Below, piece by piece: positions 9,474-16,333 of a DNA stretch of 64,000 nt (its first letter is position 1; each line of letters opens with the position of its first letter). Location: assembly GCF_009828025.1 (NCBI RefSeq), contig NZ_WTYA01000001.1, positions 421,174-485,173 on the forward strand, read 5' to 3'. The stretch comes from Qipengyuania algicida (GTDB taxonomy: Bacteria; Pseudomonadota; Alphaproteobacteria; Sphingomonadales; Sphingomonadaceae). A program made the translations under genes and the position numbers. The notes under the pieces were generated by a model that did no database searches, was not told the origin of the DNA, and worked only from the letters and a program-made list of their open reading frames with translations.

Positions 9474-10258
9474 AGCGTCTGGTTGGCGTTGCGCAGCATC
9501 TCGTCGACGGCGGAGACCATCTTCGAGTTCACCTCATAGGCGCGCTGGCATTCGATCATGTCGACCAGTTCTTCGACGACATTGACGTTCGAGGCTTCGA
9601 GCATTCCCTGACGGATATTTCCCGCCCCGTTCTGCCCACCCGGCCCGAGCTGAGCCGCGCCGGATGCAGCCGTTTCGGACAGGAAGTTATCTCCCAGCGC
9701 TCGCAGGCCCGATGGATTGGCGAAGCTGGCGACTTGAAGCTGGCCCAGCTCCGCCGGATCGGACTGACCCGCAAGCTGTGCCGACACGGTGCCGTCGGGC
9801 GCAACGGTAATCGCGCTCGCGCCCTCTGGGACGGTGATCGCCGGTTGCACCGGATAGCCTTGCTGCGTCACCAACTGACCTTCCGCCGAACGAGTGAAAT
9901 TGCCCGCACGGGTGTAGCCGAGCTGACCGCCGGGCATCTGCACCTGAAAATATCCGTCGCCTTCAAGCGCGAGGTCGAGCGCGTTGCCGGTGTTGTTGAG
10001 CGCACCTTGCGTCATGATCTGGCTGGTCGACTGGACCGCCACACCTGTGCCGAGGTTGAGCCCGGTCGCGTAAGCGGTTTCCGCGCTTGAGCGTTCGCCC
10101 GCAACCCGTGCATCCTGATAGGCGAGCGTCGCGAAATTTGCCCGGTCGCGCTTGAATGCGGTGGTGTTGACGTTGGCGAGGTTGTTCGAGATCACGCGCA
10201 TCCGCGCGTCCTGTGCCTCGAGCCCGGTGCGGGCCACCTGAAGAGCCGATGTTGGCAT
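9470..10258 (-). CDS. flgG: Flagellar distal rod protein FlgG
   Basis: FlgG builds the distal rod. The 262-residue length is the classic one. It has the N-terminal rod signature LEAQDARMRVISNNLANVNTTAFKRDRANF, the central GYFQVQMPGGQLGYTRAGNF, and the C-terminal MLEASNVNVVEELVDMIECQRAYEVNSKM. The start overlaps no upstream gene; 24 bases separate it from flgF, with a purine-rich GGGGGAAC just before the ATG as ribosome binding site. Confidence 0.96.
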   Translation of the reverse strand: MPTSALQVARTGLEAQDARMRVISNNLANVNTTAFKRDRANFATLAYQDARVAGERSSAETAYATGLNLGTGVAVQSTSQIMTQGALNNTGNALDLALEGDGYFQVQMPGGQLGYTRAGNFTRSAEGQLVTQQGYPVQPAITVPEGASAITVAPDGTVSAQLAGQSDPAELGQLQVASFANPSGLRALGDNFLSETAASGAAQLGPGGQNGAGNIRQGMLEASNVNVVEELVDMIECQRAYEVNSKMVSAVDEMLRNANQTL

Positions 10259-10282
10259 TGTCTGTTCCCCCTAATGGACCGG

Positions 10283-11023
10283 TCAGCTGAGCCGCATGAG
10301 CTGCGCGCCGCTCTCGTCGAGCTCGCGTGCGGTGCTCACAAGCTTTCCGCGCATGGCGAAAAGTCTCTGCTGATCGATCATTTCAACCAGTACTTCGGTC
10401 GGTTTCACGTTGGATTGTTCGAGATATCCGGGTTTTACCTTAGCCGCCTCGTCCGATGGCAGAATTCCGCCACCTTCGACGCGGAACAGCCCGTCGAGAC
10501 CCTTCGAAACAGGGCTCCCCACCGGGTTGCCAAGCTTCAGTCGGGCGATCTCGACCGGCTGGGCTTCGGGCGTTGCCGGATCGGCGACAGTTACCGAGCC
10601 GTCTTCGGCGATGGTGATCTTGCCGGTCAGGGGCACGGTGATCGGACCGCCCTCGCCCAGCACGGGAAGCCCCTCGCCATTGACGAGCAGACCCGTCCCC
10701 GTGACCTGCAGATCGCCGCGCCGCGTATAGGCTTCGCTGCCATCCTCGGCCTGCACGCCCAGCAATGCTTCCCCCTCGATCGCAATATCGAGCGGGCGGT
10801 CGGTGCGCATGAGTTCGCCCTGAGACATGTCGGCGGCGCGCACCAGCGCTTGCTGCTGCGCACGCACCTCCGGCTCCTCGCCCGCGACTGTCACGGGACG
10901 CTGGTCGGCCAGCTCCGCCCGAAAACCGATCGTGCGGGCGTTGGCCATGTTGCTGGCGATGACCCGCTGGCGGTTCATCGAAGCCTGCATCCCCGAAAGG
11001 GCGGTGTAGATCAGCCGGTCCAT
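10283..11023 (-). CDS. flgF: Flagellar proximal rod protein FlgF
   Basis: FlgF is one of the proximal rod proteins. The 246-residue protein has the signature SGMQASMNRQRVIASNMANA at its start, the central RRGDLQVTGTGLLVNGEGLP, and the C-terminal LEQSNVKPTEVLVEMIDQQRLF. The ATG at 11023 follows the flgE stop by 6 bases. Its closeness in sequence to FlgG, together with a shorter middle, separates the two assignments. Confidence 0.94.
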   Translation of the reverse strand: MDRLIYTALSGMQASMNRQRVIASNMANARTIGFRAELADQRPVTVAGEEPEVRAQQQALVRAADMSQGELMRTDRPLDIAIEGEALLGVQAEDGSEAYTRRGDLQVTGTGLLVNGEGLPVLGEGGPITVPLTGKITIAEDGSVTVADPATPEAQPVEIARLKLGNPVGSPVSKGLDGLFRVEGGGILPSDEAAKVKPGYLEQSNVKPTEVLVEMIDQQRLFAMRGKLVSTARELDESGAQLMRLS

Positions 11024-11029
11024 TTAAGA

Positions 11030-11845
11030 TCAGGTCCGGATGTTGATGATCGACTGCGAAATCTGCGTCGCAGTGTCGATCGCCTTGGCGTTCGCCTGGA
11101 AGTTGCGCTGGGCGGTAATCAGCCCGACCAGTTCCTCGGCGATGTCGACGTTGGAGCGTTCGAGCGCGCCCGACAGAAGCAAGCCGGACCGACCGTTGCC
11201 GGGAATGCCGTACTGAATCGCACCCGACTGGCCGCTGGGTTCCCAGCTGGCCGAGCCGATCTGGCGCAAACCGGTCGGCGACATGAAGCCGGCGACCGCG
11301 ACCACGCCGATCGGAACGATCGTGCCATCGTCATAGGAAGCGGCGACTTCGCCGGTGTTCTTGACCGCAATGCCGGAAAACGCAGCGCCGGCGGTGTTGG
11401 TCGGCGGGGCAAGCGCGTCAATGGTCGTGGTGGTGGAGGTCGGCACGCCATTGGCATCGACCGGGAACACCTGCAGGCGATCGCCCTGATTGTTCACGAC
11501 ATAGCCGTTCTCGTCCATGTCGAAATTGCCCGCGCGGGTCACCGAAACCTTGCCCGAACCGGGCGCGGCCATAGTGAAGAAGCCCTCTCCATTGATAGCG
11601 ACGTCGAGTGCAGAACCGGTCTGCTCGATCGGACCGAGCGAGAAGCTCTGCTTGATCGACGACACGCGCGAGCCGATCCCCATCGTGAGCGACGGATCGG
11701 TCAGTACCGAAACCGCGACGATATCGGCAAAGCTGGTGTCGCTTTTCTTGAATCCGCCGGTCTCGGCGTTGGCAATGTTGTGCGAAATCACGCCTAGGTC
11801 GGTCTGGGCGTTCTTAAGCCCGGTGAGTGAAGTGTAGAAAGACAT
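11030..11845 (-). CDS. flgE: Flagellar hook protein FlgE, unusually short
   Basis: FlgE polymerises into the hook. It has the hook signature SLTGLKNAQTDLGVISHNIANAETGGFKKSD, the central INGEGFFTMAAPGSGKVSVTRAGNFDMDENGYVVN, and the ending RSNVDIAEELVGLITAQRNFQANAK. At 271 residues it is far below the roughly 400 or more of most hook proteins and is close to rod-protein size, so one or more of the surface domains are missing. Its position between flgD and flgF, and the threonine-rich linker TSTTTTIDALAPP, favour hook rather than rod. A gene caller could mistake it for FlgF or FlgG. Confidence 0.88.
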   Translation of the reverse strand: MSFYTSLTGLKNAQTDLGVISHNIANAETGGFKKSDTSFADIVAVSVLTDPSLTMGIGSRVSSIKQSFSLGPIEQTGSALDVAINGEGFFTMAAPGSGKVSVTRAGNFDMDENGYVVNNQGDRLQVFPVDANGVPTSTTTTIDALAPPTNTAGAAFSGIAVKNTGEVAASYDDGTIVPIGVVAVAGFMSPTGLRQIGSASWEPSGQSGAIQYGIPGNGRSGLLLSGALERSNVDIAEELVGLITAQRNFQANAKAIDTATQISQSIINIRT

Positions 11846-11846
11846 G

Positions 11847-12131
11847 TCAATTCTCCTGCGAAGAAGCGGTCAGGGCCTGGCTGAGCGTGTCGAGCTTGGC
11901 CTCGATCGCTTTCAGCGTGTCACCCATTTCAGTGGTCCCGGCGAGCGAGGAGAATTGCGCCATTTGCGCCAGCATCTCCTTGTTATCGACCGGATCGAAG
12001 GGATCCTGCTGCTGCATCTGCACGGTCAGCAGCTTGATAAAGTCGGCCTGCCCCAGATCCGTCCAGTCGCGCCCGGCTACGGGTGCGGCGGTGGATGTGG
12101 CGAGCGGCGAAAGCGAAGTGATTGAACTCAT
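11847..12131 (-). CDS. flgD: Hook-capping protein FlgD, minimal form
   Basis: FlgD caps the growing hook. The 94-residue protein is essentially only the conserved N-terminal region, shown by DFIKLLTVQMQQQDPFDPVD and NKEMLAQMAQFSSLAGTTEM, followed by a short coiled tail. The C-terminal Ig/tudor-like domains of the standard protein (over 200 residues) are absent, and there is no sign of a frameshifted remainder before flgE one base further on. It overlaps flgC by 4 bases. The reduction matches the short hook protein encoded next to it. Confidence 0.88.
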   Translation of the reverse strand: MSSITSLSPLATSTAAPVAGRDWTDLGQADFIKLLTVQMQQQDPFDPVDNKEMLAQMAQFSSLAGTTEMGDTLKAIEAKLDTLSQALTASSQEN

Positions 12132-12538
12132 TTCATCCTCACGGTTTCGAGCATAAGTTGCTTGGCCGTGCTGAGCGCTTCGACCATGTTGCGGTATTGT
12201 CGGCTGGCATCGAGCATCTCGATCATTTCGGCGTTTTCATCGACCGGCGCCTCCCACACGTCGCCGTTGGCATCGGCCAGCGGATGCGATGGGTCGTGCC
12301 GTCGCACGGGTGCTTTGTCCTCGCGTTCGACCGAGGTGACACTGACCGTGCTCGCCTCGCCTGCCGCGTCGAGAGCTTCGGCGAATACCGGGCGCAGCGG
12401 GCGATAGGCTTCTGCCTCGCTGCCCGCCACGCTGCCGGCATTGGCAAGGTTGGACGCCGAAGCGTTCATACGCACCATCTGTGCGGACATGGCGCGGCTG
12501 GCGATGTCGAACATGCTCATGCGATCGGCCATCTTCAT
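12128..12538 (-). CDS. flgC: Flagellar proximal rod protein FlgC
   Basis: FlgC is a proximal rod subunit. The 136-residue protein shows the N-terminal rod signature FDIASRAMSAQMVRMNASASNLANAGSV, the family phrase DPSHPLADANGDVW and the C-terminal MIEMLDASRQYRNMVEAL. The start at 12538 overlaps the flgB stop by 4 bases. Length and order (flgB-flgC-flgD) are standard. Confidence 0.95.
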   Translation of the reverse strand: MKMADRMSMFDIASRAMSAQMVRMNASASNLANAGSVAGSEAEAYRPLRPVFAEALDAAGEASTVSVTSVEREDKAPVRRHDPSHPLADANGDVWEAPVDENAEMIEMLDASRQYRNMVEALSTAKQLMLETVRMK

Positions 12539-12882
12539 TCACCCCGGATCGCGCGGGTCACGGTTTCGATCCGGCCCTTGAGGAATTCGAGCGTGGTCGC
12601 ATAGGCGACCGCGTTTTCGGAAAACGCCGCCTGCTCGGTCGACATCTCGACCGTGTTGCCGTCGAGGCTATCCATGGTCGGCACGCGATAGCGCAGCGCG
12701 CCATCCTCGCTCGCATCGGCGCCCTGCCCCGCTTCGCGAGCGGCAAGTGCTGCAGCGAAGTCGATGTCGCGGGCCTTGTATCCCGGTGTCGCGGCATTGG
12801 CGATATTGGAGGCGATCAGCGTCATCCGCCGTCCGCGCAGTTCGAGCGCATCGCCGTGTATGCCGAAAAGGCTGTTGGCCAT
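12535..12882 (-). CDS. flgB: Flagellar proximal rod protein FlgB
   Basis: FlgB is the first rod subunit. The 115-residue protein has FGIHGDALELRGRRMTLIASNIANAATPGYKARDI near its start and a C-terminal helix with the typical AFSENAVAYATTLEFL. It is the first gene of the flgBCDEFGHIJKL-motAB run and sits about 54 bases downstream of a perfect sigma-54 promoter on the same strand, so the FlbD-type activator encoded at 36047-37351 probably controls the whole run. Confidence 0.95.
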   Translation of the reverse strand: MANSLFGIHGDALELRGRRMTLIASNIANAATPGYKARDIDFAAALAAREAGQGADASEDGALRYRVPTMDSLDGNTVEMSTEQAAFSENAVAYATTLEFLKGRIETVTRAIRGE

Positions 12883-12935
12883 GTGATCCAGTTCCTTGCC
12901 AATGGACGCCAGTGCGCGCCCTCGCCCATTCCATC

Positions 12936-12951
12936 AGCAAGCAGCGTGCCA
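12936..12951 (-). promoter_or_regulatory. Sigma-54 promoter for the flgB operon
   Basis: Read on the minus strand the bases are TGGCACGCTGCTTGCT, a full match to the -24/-12 consensus TGGCACG-N4-TTGCW. The predicted transcription start is near 12925, leaving a leader of about 40 bases before the flgB ATG at 12882. A sigma-54 activator gene is present in the same locus. Confidence 0.88.
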
Positions 12952-13083
12952 AATGCGTTTCACGCGGTGGCGGCCGTCCCAAACCGGCAAGCCGTTGCCG
13001 CAACCGGCAAATATGCGCCCCCGGCTAAACTTCTGCCGCCCGCCGACCGTCCTTGAGCGCGTACCCATGGGAGAATTGCCAGC

Positions 13084-13758
13084 GTGTCCGTCACCAGCCT
13101 GATCGACCCCGCCTCATTCGCCATCGTCGTCGGCGGCACCATCTTTGCGACCGTGCTGCATTGCGGCCCGAAGGAGTGCCGCAAGGCGATCCATGCCGTG
13201 GTCGAGGCGCTGCGTCCGGGCTTCGACCCGGTGCGTGCGCGTTCGGACCTTGCCCGCCAGATCGCGGATATCGCGCGCGACGGACTGATCCGCAGTCAGC
13301 CTCGCCCGATCGGCGATGCCGAATTCGACGAAGCGACCGACGCGCTGATTGCGACCCGCTCGCTCCAGCAGCTGGTAGAGCGCCACCGCGACCATCGCCG
13401 CAGGCGACTTGCCCGAGCGGGCGAGGCGCGGCTGGTCCTCGAACGGGCGGCCGAACTCGCCCCCGTCCTTGGCCTCGCCGGAACGCTGATCTCACTCGGG
13501 TTGTTGGCCGGTCGGCCGCCTGGACCGCCCGCCGATCTGGCCAGCACGCTGGGTATGGCGGTGCTGACGACGTTCTACGGTCTCATCACCGCGCATTTCG
13601 TCGCTGCGCCGCTGGCCGAGATCGTCGAACGCCGTGCGCAGGCCGAGGACGCCAAGCGCGAGGAACTGTTTACGTGGCTCGAAACCGAAGTCGCGCGCGC
13701 CGAACCGACCTTGCGCCCCCGCGATAGCGAGGCTTCAGTCGGAAAATTCGCAGCATGA
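13084..13758 (+). CDS. Second MotA/TolQ/ExbB-family channel-like protein
   Basis: A 224-residue inner-membrane protein with a GTG start preceded by GGGAGA. It resembles MotA without the first helix: an N-terminal segment PASFAIVVGGTIFATVLHCG, a charged cytoplasmic stretch, then two helices AELAPVLGLAGTLISLGLLA and STLGMAVLTTFYGLITAHFV that align in style with MotA helices 3 and 4, including the membrane proline. It overlaps the next gene (ATGA), whose product looks like a matching single-helix partner. The pair lies between the divergent flgB promoter and flgA, so a flagellar role is likely; whether it is a torque-generating stator, a regulator or an accessory channel cannot be told from sequence. 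Confidence 0.7.
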   Translation: MSVTSLIDPASFAIVVGGTIFATVLHCGPKECRKAIHAVVEALRPGFDPVRARSDLARQIADIARDGLIRSQPRPIGDAEFDEATDALIATRSLQQLVERHRDHRRRRLARAGEARLVLERAAELAPVLGLAGTLISLGLLAGRPPGPPADLASTLGMAVLTTFYGLITAHFVAAPLAEIVERRAQAEDAKREELFTWLETEVARAEPTLRPRDSEASVGKFAA

Positions 13759-14189
13759 CGCTGCGCCGGATCAATGCGGTGCACACGATCCTCGCTGATC
13801 TGGCGTTGATCCTGTTCATCACCACGGCCAGCCTGTCGCTTCCGTTGTCGCGTGTACCAAAGCCCGTTCCGCCTGCGTCCCCGCCTTCAAGCTCGGCCGC
13901 CACGGCTCCCGCTTCCAACCCTCAAGTCACCCTCGCCATCTGGCAGGGCGATACGGCAAGCAGCCAGCTTGGCGCGTGGCTGGCGCGGCAGGATGTCGAT
14001 CCACGCACCACACTGGTGCTGGAAGTCGAATACGCCGCGCAGTCGCGCGCAGCGGCGTGGAAAGAAGCAGCGCAGCTCGAACGGATCGCGCAAGCGAGCG
14101 GGCGGACTGTCCGCGTATCGCTGCGCGAAGGCTCGACCGATCGTACCCGCGCGGTGCTGAGCTACGAACCGGCGAGTGCGCAGCCATAA
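13755..14189 (+). CDS. ExbD/MotB-like single-helix membrane protein (hypothetical)
   Basis: A 144-residue protein of no recognised family. Residues 8-30 form one membrane helix that starts ILADLALILFITTA, with an aspartate at the place where MotB and ExbD carry the proton-accepting Asp. After a Pro/Ser/Ala-rich linker it has a small mixed domain (about residues 60-140). There is no OmpA peptidoglycan-binding motif. The 4-base overlap with the MotA-like gene argues that the two products form a complex. The stop codon overlaps an ATG (TAATG) in the flgA frame, and the flgA sigma-54 promoter begins at the next base. Confidence 0.55.
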   Translation: MTLRRINAVHTILADLALILFITTASLSLPLSRVPKPVPPASPPSSSAATAPASNPQVTLAIWQGDTASSQLGAWLARQDVDPRTTLVLEVEYAAQSRAAAWKEAAQLERIAQASGRTVRVSLREGSTDRTRAVLSYEPASAQP

Positions 14190-14205
14190 TGGCACGATCT
14201 TTGCT
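14190..14205 (+). promoter_or_regulatory. Sigma-54 promoter for the flgA-fliA run
   Basis: The bases TGGCACGATCTTTGCT match TGGCACG-N4-TTGCW exactly. The expected start of transcription is near 14215, upstream of the flgA ATG at 14243 but downstream of the alternative in-frame ATG at 14189. This supports the later start. Genes downstream on the same strand are flgA, flgM, flgN, a lytic transglycosylase, flhA and fliA. Confidence 0.88.
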
Positions 14206-14242
14206 AAAAACGGGGCGAGCAATCGCTACGAGGAATATCGCC

Positions 14243-14743
14243 ATGACCATCCGCTTGTCCGCCCTTGCCGCTGCCGCAATGGCATTTGCAGCCTCCCCGG
14301 CGCTTGCCGGAGGAACCGAGAGCCCGGCAGATCTCGACCAGCTGGTCGCGCAATTCACCGGCGCACTGATAGGCCAGCCGGGCGGCGCCGCACGCGCCAT
14401 CGACGCCCGGCTGAAACTTGCGCGCTGCGTCCAGACCCCCGTTGCGAGCTGGTATGGTTCCACGCGTCGCAGCGTCCGTATCGATTGCCCGACGCCGGGC
14501 GGATGGACGGTCTATGTGCCGCTGATGCAGGTCGAGCAGGCACAGCCGGTCGTCTCGCGCGGAGATCTGGTGAGCGTCGAGGTCAGCGGGCAAGGTTTCA
14601 TGATCGCAGGCCGCGGCGAAGCACTGGCTGCGGGTGCACCGGGCGATGTCGTTTCGGTGCGCACCGAGGACGGAACTCGCAAGGGCCGGACGATCAGTGG
14701 GCGCGTGCTCGGACCGGGGCGGATCGGCATTGCGCTGCCGTAA
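14243..14743 (+). CDS. flgA: P-ring assembly chaperone FlgA
   Basis: FlgA is the periplasmic chaperone for FlgI in P-ring assembly. The 166-residue precursor has a signal peptide (LSALAAAAMAFAASPALAGG). The SAF-like C-terminal domain shows VSRGDLVSVEVSGQGFMIAGRGEALAAGAPGDVVSVR and ends RVLGPGRIGIALP. I chose the ATG at 14243 because it has GAGGAAT before it and lies downstream of the sigma-54 promoter; the frame is open from 13976 but the earlier part overlaps the previous gene. The cysteine pair at about residues 57 and 75 is usual for the family. Confidence 0.93.
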   Translation: MTIRLSALAAAAMAFAASPALAGGTESPADLDQLVAQFTGALIGQPGGAARAIDARLKLARCVQTPVASWYGSTRRSVRIDCPTPGGWTVYVPLMQVEQAQPVVSRGDLVSVEVSGQGFMIAGRGEALAAGAPGDVVSVRTEDGTRKGRTISGRVLGPGRIGIALP

Positions 14744-14823
14744 ACCGGCAAAAACCGACCGCCTGCCCTTAAACTGGCAATCATCGGGTCGTTCTGCTGG
14801 GTAATACTTATGGAGCCCAGGCT

Positions 14824-15105
14824 ATGAAGCCCATCGATGCCATCTCACCAACCGCCGCTTCCCGGCTCGCCGCCGTGGGCAAGGCGAAGAACGTTGCGCA
14901 AGGCGCGGCTCAGGAAGCCCAGGCGCGTCCTGCCGCTCGTGCGGACACTGCAAGGGTTACGCAGGATGCCTCTCCGCCGATCGACACCGATCGCGTCAAC
15001 GAGATCCGCCAGGCGGTGCAGCAGAAGCGTTACCCCATCATTCCGGCGCGCATTGCCGATGCGATGATCGCCGCCCCTTATCTCCTCAACGCCGCGAAGG
15101 ACTGA
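14824..15105 (+). CDS. flgM: Anti-sigma-28 factor FlgM
   Basis: FlgM binds FliA and holds back late flagellar genes until the hook is finished, when it is exported. The 93-residue protein has a disordered Ala-rich N-terminal half and the sigma-binding C-terminal half DTDRVNEIRQAVQQKRYPII followed by PARIADAMIAA. It is preceded by GGAG and followed after 4 bases by a flgN-like gene, the classic order. FliA is encoded in the same run at 18441. Confidence 0.9.
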   Translation: MKPIDAISPTAASRLAAVGKAKNVAQGAAQEAQARPAARADTARVTQDASPPIDTDRVNEIRQAVQQKRYPIIPARIADAMIAAPYLLNAAKD

Positions 15106-15109
15106 CGCG

Positions 15110-15460
15110 ATGGCCCTGTCCCAGAAACTCAGGCAGATGATCGCCCTGCTCGAAGGCGAGCGCGATGCGCTGGCCAAGCTCGACCTCGAACGCATCCTGG
15201 TATGCGCCGAAGGCAAGAGCGCAATCGGCGACCAGCTGTCCGACGATTACGGGCCGGACGCGATCGACGACGAATGCCGTGGCCTACTCGACGCGGCACA
15301 ACGGATGAACGCGGTCAACCGCAAGATGCGCAACCTGATCGCCGCCAACGTCCAGTCGCGGCTCGATGCGCTGGCGGGAACGACACGCATTTATGCCACG
15401 CACGAAGCGCCCGTTCGCATGGCCACTTCACCCGCACGTTCGGCTTGGCACGATATTTGA
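15110..15460 (+). CDS. flgN: FlgN-like flagellar export chaperone
   Basis: A 116-residue, mostly helical protein (KLRQMIALLEGERDALAKLDLERIL, later AAQRMNAVNRKMRNLIAANV) that fits the FlgN family of cytoplasmic chaperones for FlgK and FlgL. Sequence conservation in this family is low, so the call rests on size, helix pattern and position directly after flgM. Confidence 0.75.
   Translation: MALSQKLRQMIALLEGERDALAKLDLERILVCAEGKSAIGDQLSDDYGPDAIDDECRGLLDAAQRMNAVNRKMRNLIAANVQSRLDALAGTTRIYATHEAPVRMATSPARSAWHDI
15446..15460 (+). promoter_or_regulatory. Near-consensus sigma-54 site before the transglycosylase gene
   Basis: TGGCACGATATTTGA keeps the full -24 element but has GA instead of GC at -12. 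It overlaps the end of flgN and lies 36 bases before the ATG at 15497, a sensible promoter distance. The -12 GC is the most conserved part of such promoters, so activity is doubtful. Confidence 0.25.
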
Positions 15461-15496
15461 AGGTAACTTTCCTCGAACATCGAGAGGAAGTTTCCA

Positions 15497-16333
15497 ATGC
15501 CGAATGTCGCCGCAGTTTCTTCTGCCGACAACGTCCTGTCCACGATAGCGCGCGCTTCGGGTCGCACAGGGACAAATTTCGACTTCATGGTGGCGCAGGC
15601 GCGGGTGGAATCCGCGCTTGACCCAAAGGCGAAGGCTGGCACCTCAAGCGCTGCCGGCCTGTACCAGTTCACCAATCAGACCTGGCTGGAAACCGTGCGT
15701 CGCCATGGTGCCGAGCATGGGCTCGGCTGGGCGAGCGAGGCCATCGGGACCAAGGGCGGCAAGGCGCATATCTCGGATCCGACGCTTCGCCAGCAGGTGA
15801 TGGACTTACGGTTCGACCCGCAAGCCGCCGCGGTCATGGCAGGCGCACTCTCAAACGACAACGCGGCCTATCTGCAATCCGCGACCGGACGCGCACCTGA
15901 CAATACCGAGCTTTACCTCGCGCATTTCCTCGGCGCACCGGGCGCAGGCCGGTTCATCAACGCGCTGGCGGGCGACCCCAACCAGTCGGCCGCTGCGCTG
16001 TTTCCCGAAGCTGCTGCGGCCAACCGTTCGATCTTCTACGATGGCAATGGCGCGCGCTCGCTTTCGAGCGTGCGTTCGCTGCTGGAGGCCAAGCTTGCCG
16101 ATGGCGGCATGGACCTGCCGCAACGGCAAGGGTTTGCCGTAGCTGCCGCAAGCGACCAACCCGCGTTTGAATCGCCGCAATCATTCGCTTCGGCCAATCG
16201 TCCGGCGGCGTCGGCGCTCCAGCCCATGTCCGAAATCCTCGCCAGCACTTTTGGCCATGCCGAGACCGGTAACAGCCGCGCCGCGCGCCACGTTGCAGCC
16301 GCCTATAGCAAACTGGCGGAGTTCGGACTGTGA
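15497..16333 (+). CDS. Lytic transglycosylase, probably for flagellar rod penetration
   Basis: A 278-residue protein with an SLT-type transglycosylase domain at about residues 12-165: catalytic-glutamate motif VAQARVESALDPKAKAGTSS, then AAGLYQFTNQTWLETV. A Glu-containing loop and the ELYLAHFLGAPGAGRF segment also fit the fold. No signal peptide is evident, so export may use the flagellar type III system, as for FlgJ-like hydrolases. The local FlgJ has no hydrolase domain, and this gene sits in the flgA-fliA run with a 4-base overlap with flhA (GTGA), so it probably opens peptidoglycan for the rod. Confidence 0.8.
   Translation: MPNVAAVSSADNVLSTIARASGRTGTNFDFMVAQARVESALDPKAKAGTSSAAGLYQFTNQTWLETVRRHGAEHGLGWASEAIGTKGGKAHISDPTLRQQVMDLRFDPQAAAVMAGALSNDNAAYLQSATGRAPDNTELYLAHFLGAPGAGRFINALAGDPNQSAAALFPEAAAANRSIFYDGNGARSLSSVRSLLEAKLADGGMDLPQRQGFAVAAASDQPAFESPQSFASANRPAASALQPMSEILASTFGHAETGNSRAARHVAAAYSKLAEFGL

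Noticed and set aside
10274..11797. A 507-codon open frame on the plus strand
   Set aside because: It is antisense to flgF and flgE and has no recognisable domain; the minus-strand genes have perfect rod and hook signatures and operon spacing.
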